Below, one piece after another: positions 32,680-40,867 of a stretch of 48,421 nucleotides of DNA. Both the position numbers and the translations under genes were made by a program. This DNA comes from Bacteroidota bacterium (lineage in GTDB: Bacteria > Bacteroidota > Bacteroidia > Flavobacteriales > Weeksellaceae), in NCBI GenBank assembly GCA_023399595.1, contig JAEWOR010000013.1:1-48421 (forward strand), given 5' to 3'. The number at the start of each line of letters is the position of its first letter. Positions within the stretch are counted from its first letter, which is position 1. The notes under the pieces are model-generated. The model was not told the DNA's origin. It did not search any database and worked only from the letters and a program-made list of their open reading frames with translations.

Positions 32680-33699
32680 CTACATCATCAGTTCCTTCAA
32701 TAATTTTGACATACTAAGAGAGGCTACGGCAATTCTTTCGTCTGCGGCTCCGTAATAGATGTACAGGATATCGTTTTCTACAACAGTTCCTGTGGGGAAG
32801 CAGACATTATTCACTTCTCCGTGAAGTTCCCATTCTTTTTCTGGTTTGAAAAGCGGGTAAGAAAGTCTGGAAATTTCAATTTTAGGATTATTAATATCTA
32901 ATAAAGCGGCACAAGCAGTGTAAACATAACCATTAACGGTATCATAAACACCGTGATAAATCATCAACCAGCCATATTCTGTTTCTATGGGCGGGCACCC
33001 GCCTCCGATATAACTTGACTCGTGGTCATATTTTGGAGATAAAAGAATATGGTCGTTGAAATGTAAAAAATAATTTTGCCAGAATTCAGGATTCAGATCT
33101 TCGATATTTTTTACACACACAATCTGAATGTCAGGTCTTATTCTGTGAAGAAAATAAAATTTATCGTTTATTTTTCGAGGGAAGAAAATCAGATTTTTAT
33201 CCCATAAAAAAACAGGATCACTGTTGGGGTGGCTAATTTGAAATTCGTTGTATCTTCTATATTTATCAGGTATTAAACCCTCTGATTCTGATAAAATCTT
33301 AAACGCTTCGTAAGAAATTTTTGGAACTATAATTCCGTTATTTTTCCAGGATTTAAGATCTTTTGAAGTCGCTAATGTTCCTAAAGCATTGATGCCATCA
33401 TAACTGGTGTAGGTAAGGTAAAATATATCTTCAATTTTTACTATTCTAGGATCTTCAATACCGTGTTTTTCTTCTGTAGTTTCTGGAACGATAATCGGTG
33501 CATTCAATCGTTTTTCTACGGTAAGCGGATCTGATAATAGGCAATGGCCAATGCTTGAAAAATTACCTTTGGCAACTGCACGGTAGAACAAATGTATTTT
33601 TCCGTTTTCCTTAATTACTGCAGGATTTAAAACGCCTTCATTCTCGAAATTTAGTCCAGTTTTTTGAAGTAGAATTCCCTCTTTTTTTATTCTTACCAT
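32680..33699 (-). CDS. Glycoside hydrolase family 130 (mannoside phosphorylase/mannosidase)
   Basis: This 339-aa five-bladed beta-propeller enzyme has the GH130 landmark EDPRIVKIEDIFYLTYTSYDG (EDPR at 82-85). Other matching stretches are GGCPPIETEYGWLMIYHGV and FPTGTVVENDILYIYYGAADERIAVA. GH130 members phosphorolyse or hydrolyse beta-mannosides; which of the two applies needs the phosphate-binding residues checked. It has no signal peptide, so it is likely cytoplasmic. The ATG begins directly after the TAA of the small lysine-rich gene, implying translational coupling, and the GT4-like gene follows. Confidence 0.85.
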   Translation of the reverse strand: MVRIKKEGILLQKTGLNFENEGVLNPAVIKENGKIHLFYRAVAKGNFSSIGHCLLSDPLTVEKRLNAPIIVPETTEEKHGIEDPRIVKIEDIFYLTYTSYDGINALGTLATSKDLKSWKNNGIIVPKISYEAFKILSESEGLIPDKYRRYNEFQISHPNSDPVFLWDKNLIFFPRKINDKFYFLHRIRPDIQIVCVKNIEDLNPEFWQNYFLHFNDHILLSPKYDHESSYIGGGCPPIETEYGWLMIYHGVYDTVNGYVYTACAALLDINNPKIEISRLSYPLFKPEKEWELHGEVNNVCFPTGTVVENDILYIYYGAADERIAVASLSMSKLLKELMM

Positions 33700-33831
33700 T
33701 TAGATTGCAGCATTGCGACTCTCGCTTTCTTTATCTTTCTTTTTATTTTGTTTGTCTTCCCGTTTTTCCTTTGCAGTTTTTAGGGGAGCAGTTTTATCGG
33801 ATTTCTTTTTACCTTCTTTTTGTCTAGACAT
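33700..33831 (-). CDS. Small lysine-rich protein (43 aa) leading the GH130-GT4 operon
   Basis: Minus-strand frame from the ATG at 33829-33831 to the TAA at 33700-33702. The product is extremely hydrophilic (starts MSRQKEGKKKSDKTAPLKTA, then alternating K/E/D) and lacks hydrophobic core residues, so it is probably disordered. The next gene starts with no base between, which supports real translation. I do not know a family or role. Confidence 0.6.
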   Translation of the reverse strand: MSRQKEGKKKSDKTAPLKTAKEKREDKQNKKKDKESESRNAAI

Positions 33832-33996
33832 TATTTTAAATTTTGTTATTCGTAAAGATCATCTATTAAAATATTAAAGCTTTGTAATAGTCTTTCATTT
33901 TGTTACATAAATCACAGACATTAAAATTTAAAGAACTAACTTTGAATGAGTGGCTGTCAACATATTGATTGGCGGACTTAAATACAGTAAAGGATT
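33832..33996. promoter_or_regulatory. Divergent control region between the GH130 operon and the AraC-type gene
   Basis: A plus-strand promoter TAACTTTG lies at 33937-33944. The motif TGTTACATAAA at 33901-33911 recurs at 34641-34651 just before the CsbD-like gene. No clear TAnnTTTG box serves the minus-strand operon, so it may use an alternative sigma factor (inference). Confidence 0.4.
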
Positions 33997-34557
33997 ATGA
34001 AATTATATATAAAATATATGGTAAGCCTGCGCTGCAAAATGGTGGTTCATCAGGAACTTGAAAAACTCAACATCAAAAATGCTGTAGTGGATTTGGGCGT
34101 GGTAGAATTATTAGACGATATTACTACAGAGCAAAGAGAAATCTTAAAAGAAAATCTTCTGAAAACAGGTCTCGAACTTTTAGATAATAAAAAAAGTATT
34201 CTGATTGAGAAAATAAAAAATGCGGTCACAGAAATGATCCATTATTCCGAATCGTTACCGAAAGAAAATTTCTCGGATTATCTCAGTGAGAAGCTTGGTT
34301 ATGATTATACCTATCTCGCCAATACATTCTCCGAAGTGAAAGGGATGACGCTGCAGCATTTCATCATTATCCATAAGGTAGAAAAGGTAAAAGAACTGCT
34401 TTTGTATGACGAACTTAATCTTACCGAAATCTCTTATAAACTCAATTACAGCAGTGTTGCGCATCTTTCTAACCAGTTCAAAAAAATCACTGGACTTTCT
34501 CCATCATTTTATAAGCAATTGAAGTATAAACGCCTTAAAAATTTAGAAGATCTTTGA
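33997..34557 (+). CDS. AraC-type regulator with an HMA-like N-terminal domain
   Basis: This 186-aa protein has a C-terminal AraC/XylS double helix-turn-helix (residues ~90-180, with LTEISYKLNYSSVAHLSNQFKKITGLSPSFYKQ). The N-terminal ~75 residues (KYMVSLRCKMVVHQELEKLNI...DLGVVELLDDIT) look like a ferredoxin-like, HMA-type fold with one cysteine (Cys13) instead of CxxC. It lacks the usual AraC cupin sensor. Its place between the GH130 operon and stress genes suggests local control, but the target and signal are not known. Confidence 0.82.
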   Translation: MKLYIKYMVSLRCKMVVHQELEKLNIKNAVVDLGVVELLDDITTEQREILKENLLKTGLELLDNKKSILIEKIKNAVTEMIHYSESLPKENFSDYLSEKLGYDYTYLANTFSEVKGMTLQHFIIIHKVEKVKELLLYDELNLTEISYKLNYSSVAHLSNQFKKITGLSPSFYKQLKYKRLKNLEDL

Positions 34558-34661
34558 AAATGTGGGATATATGTAAATCTAACAATGAAATGCATAGCAG
34601 AATAAGTTTTTAAAATATCACCTTTGGATAGTAATAATTCTGTTACATAAAATATCTACTA

Positions 34662-34880
34662 ATGAATACAAATCACAATAAAGTTCAAGAGACTTTTAAA
34701 ATAACTGGGGACTGGAAAGAGCAATCCAAACAATTAAAAGAAAAATATTCACAACTTAAAGATTCAGATCTGGTGTTTGAAAAAGGAAAAGAAAATGAAT
34801 TGTTGGGAAGATTAGAAAATAAACTAAGTAAAAATCGTGAAGAAGTAATTACTATTATCCAAAATTCTCAACTTTCATAA
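34662..34880 (+). CDS. CsbD-like general stress protein
   Basis: This 72-aa hydrophilic protein matches the Bacteroidota CsbD-like pattern: TFKITGDWKEQSKQLKEKYSQLKDSDLVFEKGKENELLGRLENKL. CsbD proteins are induced by general stress in other bacteria; their molecular role is unknown. The ATG is 10 nt after the motif TGTTACATAAA shared with the AraC upstream region. A terminator follows. Confidence 0.8.
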   Translation: MNTNHNKVQETFKITGDWKEQSKQLKEKYSQLKDSDLVFEKGKENELLGRLENKLSKNREEVITIIQNSQLS

Positions 34881-34939
34881 TGAGAATATTAAAATCTAGA
34901 GAAATAGTACATATGTTTTAAAGGGTTTTAATAGAAAAT

Positions 34940-34970
34940 GGACAGGTACTTATAAAGTCCTGTCCTTTTT
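34940..34970 (+). terminator. Terminator of the CsbD-like gene
   Basis: Stem GGACAGG/CCTGTCC (34940-34946 with 34959-34965) followed by Ts. Confidence 0.75.
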
Positions 34971-35017
34971 TAATTGAAAAAGTAAACATTATTATATTTC
35001 ATTTAAAGATACAAAAT

Positions 35018-35245
35018 ATGAAACCACCAGATAATCTGCAAAATCTTACAAAAAAAATCTTTAAGGTGACGGATAAAATCCAGTATTCGTATCCCGAATT
35101 ATATTTATTATTGAATGAAACACCTTTGTTTTTGTCTAGAAGAGAGAAAGGTATTACAGTGCAAGATCTCAAACAATATCTTGCTTCTATTAGGATGCAA
35201 CTCATTACTTTCATGAAAGACCACAAAAATTATGAAAACAGTTAA
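35018..35245 (+). CDS. Small protein of unknown function (75 aa)
   Basis: This is a soluble, mixed-charge protein predicted to be largely helical (NLQNLTKKIFKVTDKIQYSYPELYLLLNE). No motif is recognised. It overlaps the next gene by 14 nt, so the two are surely co-transcribed and probably coupled. It lies in the stress-type block after the CsbD-like gene. Confidence 0.65.
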   Translation: MKPPDNLQNLTKKIFKVTDKIQYSYPELYLLLNETPLFLSRREKGITVQDLKQYLASIRMQLITFMKDHKNYENS

Positions 35246-35501
35246 GTTATACCGATTTAAAAATTCTGTAACTCAAAAAATACCTCTGCTTAGAGATGGA
35301 TGTATGCTTACCTCCCTAAATGACATAATGGGAATTGACATCATCAATACAGAAAAAATTACGGAATACAGTATTGATGTTCCGGACGATTTTAATTTTG
35401 AAAATTACGATGATGACCAATTGGTACAATTATGCAATACCTCCATAGAGGTTATTGAGCATCATTTTACAACCACTCAGAATGATGATGATGTTGTCTG
35501 A
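35232..35501 (+). CDS. Small acidic protein of unknown function (89 aa)
   Basis: The sequence is acidic toward the C-terminus (DDFNFENYDDDQLVQ ... TTTQNDDDVV) with no recognised domain. Its start lies within the end of the preceding gene. The cation antiporter gene follows after 42 bp, so the three may form one operon. Confidence 0.65.
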   Translation: MKTVKLYRFKNSVTQKIPLLRDGCMLTSLNDIMGIDIINTEKITEYSIDVPDDFNFENYDDDQLVQLCNTSIEVIEHHFTTTQNDDDVV

Positions 35502-35543
35502 TTTTACCAGTCAGGGTTTTTAAGTATTAGGTATTTAAAATAG

Positions 35544-36647
35544 ATGAAGAAAAAGATATATCTTTTAGGATGGACGATAGTTTTTCCCATATTAGCTTGG
35601 ATAGCATATTTGCTGCATTATTTGTTAATGGGGCATTTATATTCTTTAATCCTTACGTTTTTTCTTATAGGATCCGTTTTGGCGGCGGTTTATCATTCTG
35701 AGATCATTGCTTATCGGATAGGGGAGCCTTATGGAACTTTACTCTTGGCTTTCGCGATAACCGTGATAGAAGTTTCTCTTATTATTTCCATAATGCTGAG
35801 TACAAAAGGCTTGGAAATGATTAGTCTTGCAAGAGATACGGTTTTCGCAGCTGTAATGATTATTCTTACAGGGATTATTGGTATTTGTATTGTCGTTGGA
35901 TCAATCTGTTATAAACAACAGATTTTTACACTCCAGGGTGTGAGTACTGCAATGATTACACTTGTGGTAATTGTGGTATTTATACTTATTCTTCCAAATT
36001 ACACCACAAGTCACAGTGAAGGAGAGTATACTTCATTGCAATTAATCTTTGTTTCTGTTACCTGTTTGTTATTATATATCTGTTTCACAATGGTCCAAAC
36101 GATTAGACACCGAGCCTTTTTCATTGCACCCATTTCTAAAAGTACAGATGATGAGGATGATGAGAGTGAGATCCTTTCTGAAAAACCCACTCGAAAGATG
36201 ATGTTTTACAGCATTATATTTTTGATTTTATGTCTTGGAATTGTCGTTCTTTTAGCAAAATATCTTTCAAAAGATGTTGATAATCTTGTATATAAAGTCG
36301 GAGCTTCCAAATCTATTGTTGGGATAATTATTGCTGGAATTGTTTTATTGCCTGAAGGAATTGCTGCAATCCGTGCTGCATATAATAATCGTTTACAAAC
36401 GAGTCTTAATTTGGCTTTTGGATCTGCACTAGCAAGTATAGGTCTTAGTATTCCTGCTGTAGCTATAGCTTCAGTATTTGGTGATTTCAGGATGACACTT
36501 GGTATAGATTTAAAATCGATGCTCTTATTAGGATTGTCTTTATTTATAATTACGATTTCGTTGGCAACAGGACGCACTAATATTATGCAGGGATTAGTTT
36601 TAATTTCTATTTTTCTCCTCTATCTTTTTACGACACTTGTTCCTTAA
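35544..36647 (+). CDS. ChaA-like cation (Ca2+/Na+/K+)/proton antiporter
   Basis: This 367-aa inner-membrane protein has ~11 hydrophobic segments in two halves. Each half carries a CaCA-type alpha repeat with the exchange glutamate (GEPYGTLLLAFAITVIEVSLI and LLPEGIAAIRAAYNNRLQTSLNLAFGSALASIGLSIPAVA). An acidic central loop (STDDEDDESEILSE) is typical of ChaA/CAX proteins and may bind cations. Likely role: ion and pH homeostasis under salt or alkaline stress, which fits the neighbouring stress genes. Confidence 0.87.
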   Translation: MKKKIYLLGWTIVFPILAWIAYLLHYLLMGHLYSLILTFFLIGSVLAAVYHSEIIAYRIGEPYGTLLLAFAITVIEVSLIISIMLSTKGLEMISLARDTVFAAVMIILTGIIGICIVVGSICYKQQIFTLQGVSTAMITLVVIVVFILILPNYTTSHSEGEYTSLQLIFVSVTCLLLYICFTMVQTIRHRAFFIAPISKSTDDEDDESEILSEKPTRKMMFYSIIFLILCLGIVVLLAKYLSKDVDNLVYKVGASKSIVGIIIAGIVLLPEGIAAIRAAYNNRLQTSLNLAFGSALASIGLSIPAVAIASVFGDFRMTLGIDLKSMLLLGLSLFIITISLATGRTNIMQGLVLISIFLLYLFTTLVP

Positions 36648-37232
36648 AATTGAGTAACTATATATTTAAAGATATGTACCTAAAAACAATACCTAAAGCA
36701 AATAAAAAAGACACCAATTGTCATCAAATGGCGCCTTTTTACTGTGTGTGACCAAGACGATCGTATCTTCAAACACTTTTGTCGATGATTTGATTCGATT
36801 AAGCCAAATTAAACAAGAATTAGCTATAATTGATTTGGGCTTTAATTTCTAATATTTTGCAATATAATTTTTAGGTTTTGGGAATAGTGGGAATTGGCAT
36901 AATTTGACTTTATTATATTTCGATTGTCTTCTACCTTTTAATAAAGGTTTTACGAAGTTATATTTAATTTATATAATGATTTAACTTGGTACATTCAAAT
37001 ATAGTTCCCTTTATTTTTTTACTAATGATTTTAAAAGATTAATTATGAATACTATCAAAATGTAATTATCATTTACATTTTGATTATTTTTTTTATTATC
37101 TTTAAGGAAATGAAAATTCATAGAATTTAATGATATGAATTAGACCATCTCTGTTTTTCGTCTTTTATTATTTTGAATTCTTAAAGTTTGATTCTCAATG
37201 ATAAAATAATTTTTGCAGAAAATATTAAAATT
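36648..37232. other. 585-bp intergenic region with terminator and a 12-bp perfect inverted repeat
   Basis: An imperfect terminator hairpin followed by Ts lies at about 36709-36742, after the antiporter gene. A perfect inverted repeat ATCAAAATGTAA/TTACATTTTGAT lies at 37054-37065 and 37073-37084, followed by a T-run, ~150 bp before the efflux operon. The rest is AT-rich without visible genes. Confidence 0.5.
37054..37084. promoter_or_regulatory. Perfect inverted repeat upstream of the efflux operon (operator or terminator)
   Basis: 12-bp arms with a 7-nt spacer. The symmetry would suit a dimeric regulator such as TetR, whose gene is missing here. The T-run after it would also suit a terminator. 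Confidence 0.35.
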
Positions 37233-38663
37233 ATGAGATTCAGGAAAATTCTATTTGCTTCGCTTCTGATTTTTTCTTCCAAAATGCTTTGTCAGCAATA
37301 TACATTGAAGGAATGTATAGAAAAAGGAAAGCAAAATAATGTCGTTATAAAGCTGGCGGAGCAATCTTTGGAAACCCGTGAAAAACTTCTGCAATCCAAC
37401 AAAAACAATAACCTTCCGAAAATCGATTTTCTTGGTGGTTATAATTACATCGGAGAACCTATCAAAATCAATCTTCAGCAGGTAAAAGACGGAATTGTAG
37501 AAGGTTCAGCCACTCAAAGTGCCGCTTCTGCCAATACTGTTTATCAACAGATTACTGGAAATCCGCTTCCGCAACAGGTTCAGAATGTGATTTATCAGAC
37601 TTCCAAAGATATTATCAGCGCAGTTTATCCCAATTACAATCCGGCAATTGCAAAACAAAGTTACTTCTTGGCAGGAATTCTCGCTCGTCAACCGATTTAT
37701 TTGGGCGGAAAACTCAATGCCGCAAAAGAACTTTCGAGACAACAGGTGGAAAGCGGAAAAGCGAATCTGGAATCTTCGCAAGACCTTACAGCCTATAATA
37801 TTTCATTGAATTATATTCAGGTGATGTATCTCAATTCGATGATTAAAAAACAAGAAAAAATTGTTGAATCTCTTGAGAATAATGAGAAATATGCGCAAAG
37901 TCTTCTGAAAGCTGAAATCATTCCGCCTTACTTGAAAAACTGGTCAAATATTACAAAACTTCAAGGTGAAACTAATCTTAAAAATCTTAAACTCGAAAAA
38001 GAAAATGCACTTTTGATGTTGAAAGATCTAATGGGGATTTCGCTTGATGAACCATTAGAAATCAATGAAGAACTGAACGAAAGTATTGACGTTCCTAATT
38101 TCGCTTCATCAGAAAAAAATGCAGATTTAAAATTATTATTAAGCAAAAAGAAAGAAGCGGAAACGACTCATAATATTACCAAATCTCTCTCTAGACCAAA
38201 TATTTTCGCCATTGGAAATTATCAATTTTTCAGAAATGATCTTCCGCTTATTACCCCGCCTTGGTTAGTTGGGATAGAAATGCAATGGACGCTTTTTGAC
38301 CCGGAAAGGAAATCCAAAAACCTTGCTTCACAATCTTTGATAAAAGAAGCCGACCTTTTGATTGACCAGAAACAAAAATCTGTGGATTTGGCAACCAAAA
38401 TTTCTGAGAATAAATTAATCAGTTTCAAAGAACAGAGCGAAACTTTTGATGCAGCAAGAAAACAGACTTACACGACCACAGAAATGGTAAGGAAAAGAAT
38501 GGAAAACAGCCTTTCTTCCGTAAAAGATGTGAATGACGCACTACAATTGCAATATGAAGCCGAAAAATTGTATTACACATCGTTAGTGGCTTATCAAACT
38601 GTGATTGCGACTTATTTTTATATCACAGGAAACGTCGAAAATATCACCAATTACATTCCTTAA
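37233..38663 (+). CDS. TolC-like outer membrane efflux protein
   Basis: This 476-aa protein has a signal peptide (MRFRKILFASLLIFSSKMLCQ) and the two long helical hairpin regions of the TolC family, beginning YTLKECIEKGKQNN and EQSLETREKLLQSNKNNNLPKIDFLGGYNY. It would form the trimeric exit duct for the operon's exporter. The ATG at 37233 gives the signal peptide at the very start; the upstream in-frame start at 37188 would bury it. It is first in a four-gene operon, with 12 bp to the next gene. Confidence 0.88.
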   Translation: MRFRKILFASLLIFSSKMLCQQYTLKECIEKGKQNNVVIKLAEQSLETREKLLQSNKNNNLPKIDFLGGYNYIGEPIKINLQQVKDGIVEGSATQSAASANTVYQQITGNPLPQQVQNVIYQTSKDIISAVYPNYNPAIAKQSYFLAGILARQPIYLGGKLNAAKELSRQQVESGKANLESSQDLTAYNISLNYIQVMYLNSMIKKQEKIVESLENNEKYAQSLLKAEIIPPYLKNWSNITKLQGETNLKNLKLEKENALLMLKDLMGISLDEPLEINEELNESIDVPNFASSEKNADLKLLLSKKKEAETTHNITKSLSRPNIFAIGNYQFFRNDLPLITPPWLVGIEMQWTLFDPERKSKNLASQSLIKEADLLIDQKQKSVDLATKISENKLISFKEQSETFDAARKQTYTTTEMVRKRMENSLSSVKDVNDALQLQYEAEKLYYTSLVAYQTVIATYFYITGNVENITNYIP

Positions 38664-38675
38664 ACTGATAACAAG

Positions 38676-39671
38676 ATGAAAAACTTTATAAAAAATTACT
38701 GGGCAGTTTTTATTCCGATTATTGTGTTGGTTATTGCTCTGATTTATCTTTTTCAAAATAAATCTTCCGAAAGTAATAAAGAAACAGTCATCGGAATGGT
38801 AGATGCAGAATTTGTGGATGTTTCCGCTTCTTTGCCAGGAAGAGTTGTTGATTTATTGGTGAAAGAAGGCGATGAAGTGAAGGATGGTCAGGTTGTTGCC
38901 CAAATGAAAACTTCAGAAATTGAAACCATTCAGTCGCAAATGTCGGAAGCAGTAATTGTAGCTCAGAATCAATTGGATAAAATCAATCGTGGTGTAGAAC
39001 CGGAAGTTTTGAAGTCGGCAGAAAATCTTCAGCAAATCGCCAAACAACAAATGGATTTGATGAATAAAACTTACACTCGCTTTCAAAATCTTTATTCGGA
39101 AGGTGTGATTTCCGGACAGGAAAGAGATGTGATTTATTTTAAATATAAAGCGGCTCAAAAAGAATTAGAAACCGCAAATCTGAATGTTCAACTTTTACAA
39201 CGCGGAAATAATCAGGAACTTAAAAATTCTGCTCAAGCGATTCTGAATCAGGCAAAAGGTGCGGATGAATTAGCAAAAGAAATCAAAGATAATGCTTCTA
39301 TAAAAGCTCCGGCTTCGGGTAAAATTTCTACAATGATTTCTAACAAAGGCGAAATGGTGAATGCGGGTTATCCGATGATGACGATTCAGAAAGACAATTC
39401 TTTTTTTGTGAAATTCAATATTCGTCAAAACCAAATGACCAAAATTGACAAAGGAAGCATTGTAAAAATGAAAATTCCTGGTTGTACACCAGAAGAAGTG
39501 AAAGGTGTGGTTTCCGAACTGGCTCCGGCTTTAGGTTATGCAGATTGGATCCCTGAAAAACAAAATGGCGAATTTGAGCTGAGAACTTTCCAGATAAAAG
39601 TGAAACCTGAGAATGCCAATTTGATAAAAGGTCTTCGTTCGGGAATGACAGCGCAGCTTATTTTTGATTAA
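38676..39671 (+). CDS. HlyD/EmrA-family membrane fusion protein
   Basis: This 331-aa periplasmic adaptor has one N-terminal membrane anchor (residues ~8-26), a biotinyl-lipoyl-like half motif (VSASLPGRVVDLLVKEGDEVKDGQVVAQM) and a coiled-coil hairpin (~80-195). It closes with the second lipoyl half SIKAPASGKISTMISNKGEMVNAGYP and a beta-barrel domain. It would link the inner-membrane permeases to the TolC-like protein. Confidence 0.9.
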   Translation: MKNFIKNYWAVFIPIIVLVIALIYLFQNKSSESNKETVIGMVDAEFVDVSASLPGRVVDLLVKEGDEVKDGQVVAQMKTSEIETIQSQMSEAVIVAQNQLDKINRGVEPEVLKSAENLQQIAKQQMDLMNKTYTRFQNLYSEGVISGQERDVIYFKYKAAQKELETANLNVQLLQRGNNQELKNSAQAILNQAKGADELAKEIKDNASIKAPASGKISTMISNKGEMVNAGYPMMTIQKDNSFFVKFNIRQNQMTKIDKGSIVKMKIPGCTPEEVKGVVSELAPALGYADWIPEKQNGEFELRTFQIKVKPENANLIKGLRSGMTAQLIFD

Positions 39672-39700
39672 AGAAATATTTAAATCAAATAAATAAAACA

Positions 39701-40867
39701 TTGAAAACCATCAGCCAAATTATGATTAGAGAATGGAAGCGGATTTTTTCGATTCCGAATTTTTATGTGATTTTGCTGGTCATTCCACCAATAATTTTTC
39801 TTTTTTACGGATTTATTTATCAGAAACAATTTGCGAAAGAGCTTCCGATGGCGGTTTGGGACGAAGACCAATCTTCGGTTTCCCGAATGTTAACCGATAT
39901 GATGGAACATAACGGGTTGATTCAATTTACTCAAACGGTTCACAGCAATGTGGAAATTGAAAAACTGATGAAGGAAGGAAAAATATTCGGTGCAGTTCAC
40001 TTTCCAAAAAATATGGAATCTGATGTCAAGAAAAATCATCAGTCCAATATTACACTTTATACCAACGGAGCATATTTGGTTCCTGCGAAAATGATTTATA
40101 AAGGCGCTGCCGAAGTTATTATCAAAGGTGGATTGGCGGTCGTTCTTCAAAAAGCTGAAAAGCAAGGAATGTCTGCTGAAAAGGCAAATACATTAGTTCA
40201 ACCTATAAAATTGAATACGACAACATTGTATAATCCGGATTTTAACTATCAGATGTATCTCACGCCAGGATTGATTACGGTCGGACTTCAAATGGCTTTG
40301 GTTGTAGCATCGGTTTTAATTTTAAATCTTGAATTTAGACGAAATACAATCGACGAACTTTTACAGATTTCAACTTCATCTTCGCAGATTGTAGTCGGGA
40401 AAATGCTGGCTCATCTTTGCATTTCGTGGATACTTTTTGTACTAATCGCTTACGTTGTTTTTCCTGTTTATGAGTTAGGAAAACCCAAAACCGATTTTAA
40501 TTTTTTCCTGATTTACACCTTGATGTCGTTGGCTTGCATCGGGATTGGAATGATGCTTTCCGCGATTTCCAATAACCTTCTTTTTGTGACAGATGTAGCG
40601 TTGTTTTTCACTTCGCCAGCTTTTGTTTTCAGTGGGTTTACGTTTCCGAGATGGGCGATGCCTTGGTACGACCGGTTTTATGCTGACATAATGCCTTATA
40701 CGCATTTTTTGGACGGATTCATCAAACTCTATTTTATGGAACTTCCGTTGTCTTATGCAACTCCGGAAATTTTCAAATTGCTGGTTTTTATTGGAATTAC
40801 ATTTCCTTTAAGCATTGTGTTTTTTCAAAGAAAAGTCAATCAATATCTTAAAGAAAATCGCATATGA
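39701..40867 (+). CDS. ABC-2 type permease (YhhJ/YbhR-like), first of two
   Basis: This 388-aa protein has one N-terminal membrane helix, a ~150-residue periplasmic domain and five C-terminal helices, the ABC-2 permease layout. Landmarks are YQMYLTPGLITVGLQMALVVAS and NLEFRRNTIDELLQISTSSSQIVVGKML. The start is a TTG giving MKTISQIMIREWKRIF; an in-frame ATG at 39722 is possible. Its end overlaps the next gene by 4 nt (ATGA). No ATPase gene is in the operon. Confidence 0.85.
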   Translation: MKTISQIMIREWKRIFSIPNFYVILLVIPPIIFLFYGFIYQKQFAKELPMAVWDEDQSSVSRMLTDMMEHNGLIQFTQTVHSNVEIEKLMKEGKIFGAVHFPKNMESDVKKNHQSNITLYTNGAYLVPAKMIYKGAAEVIIKGGLAVVLQKAEKQGMSAEKANTLVQPIKLNTTTLYNPDFNYQMYLTPGLITVGLQMALVVASVLILNLEFRRNTIDELLQISTSSSQIVVGKMLAHLCISWILFVLIAYVVFPVYELGKPKTDFNFFLIYTLMSLACIGIGMMLSAISNNLLFVTDVALFFTSPAFVFSGFTFPRWAMPWYDRFYADIMPYTHFLDGFIKLYFMELPLSYATPEIFKLLVFIGITFPLSIVFFQRKVNQYLKENRI

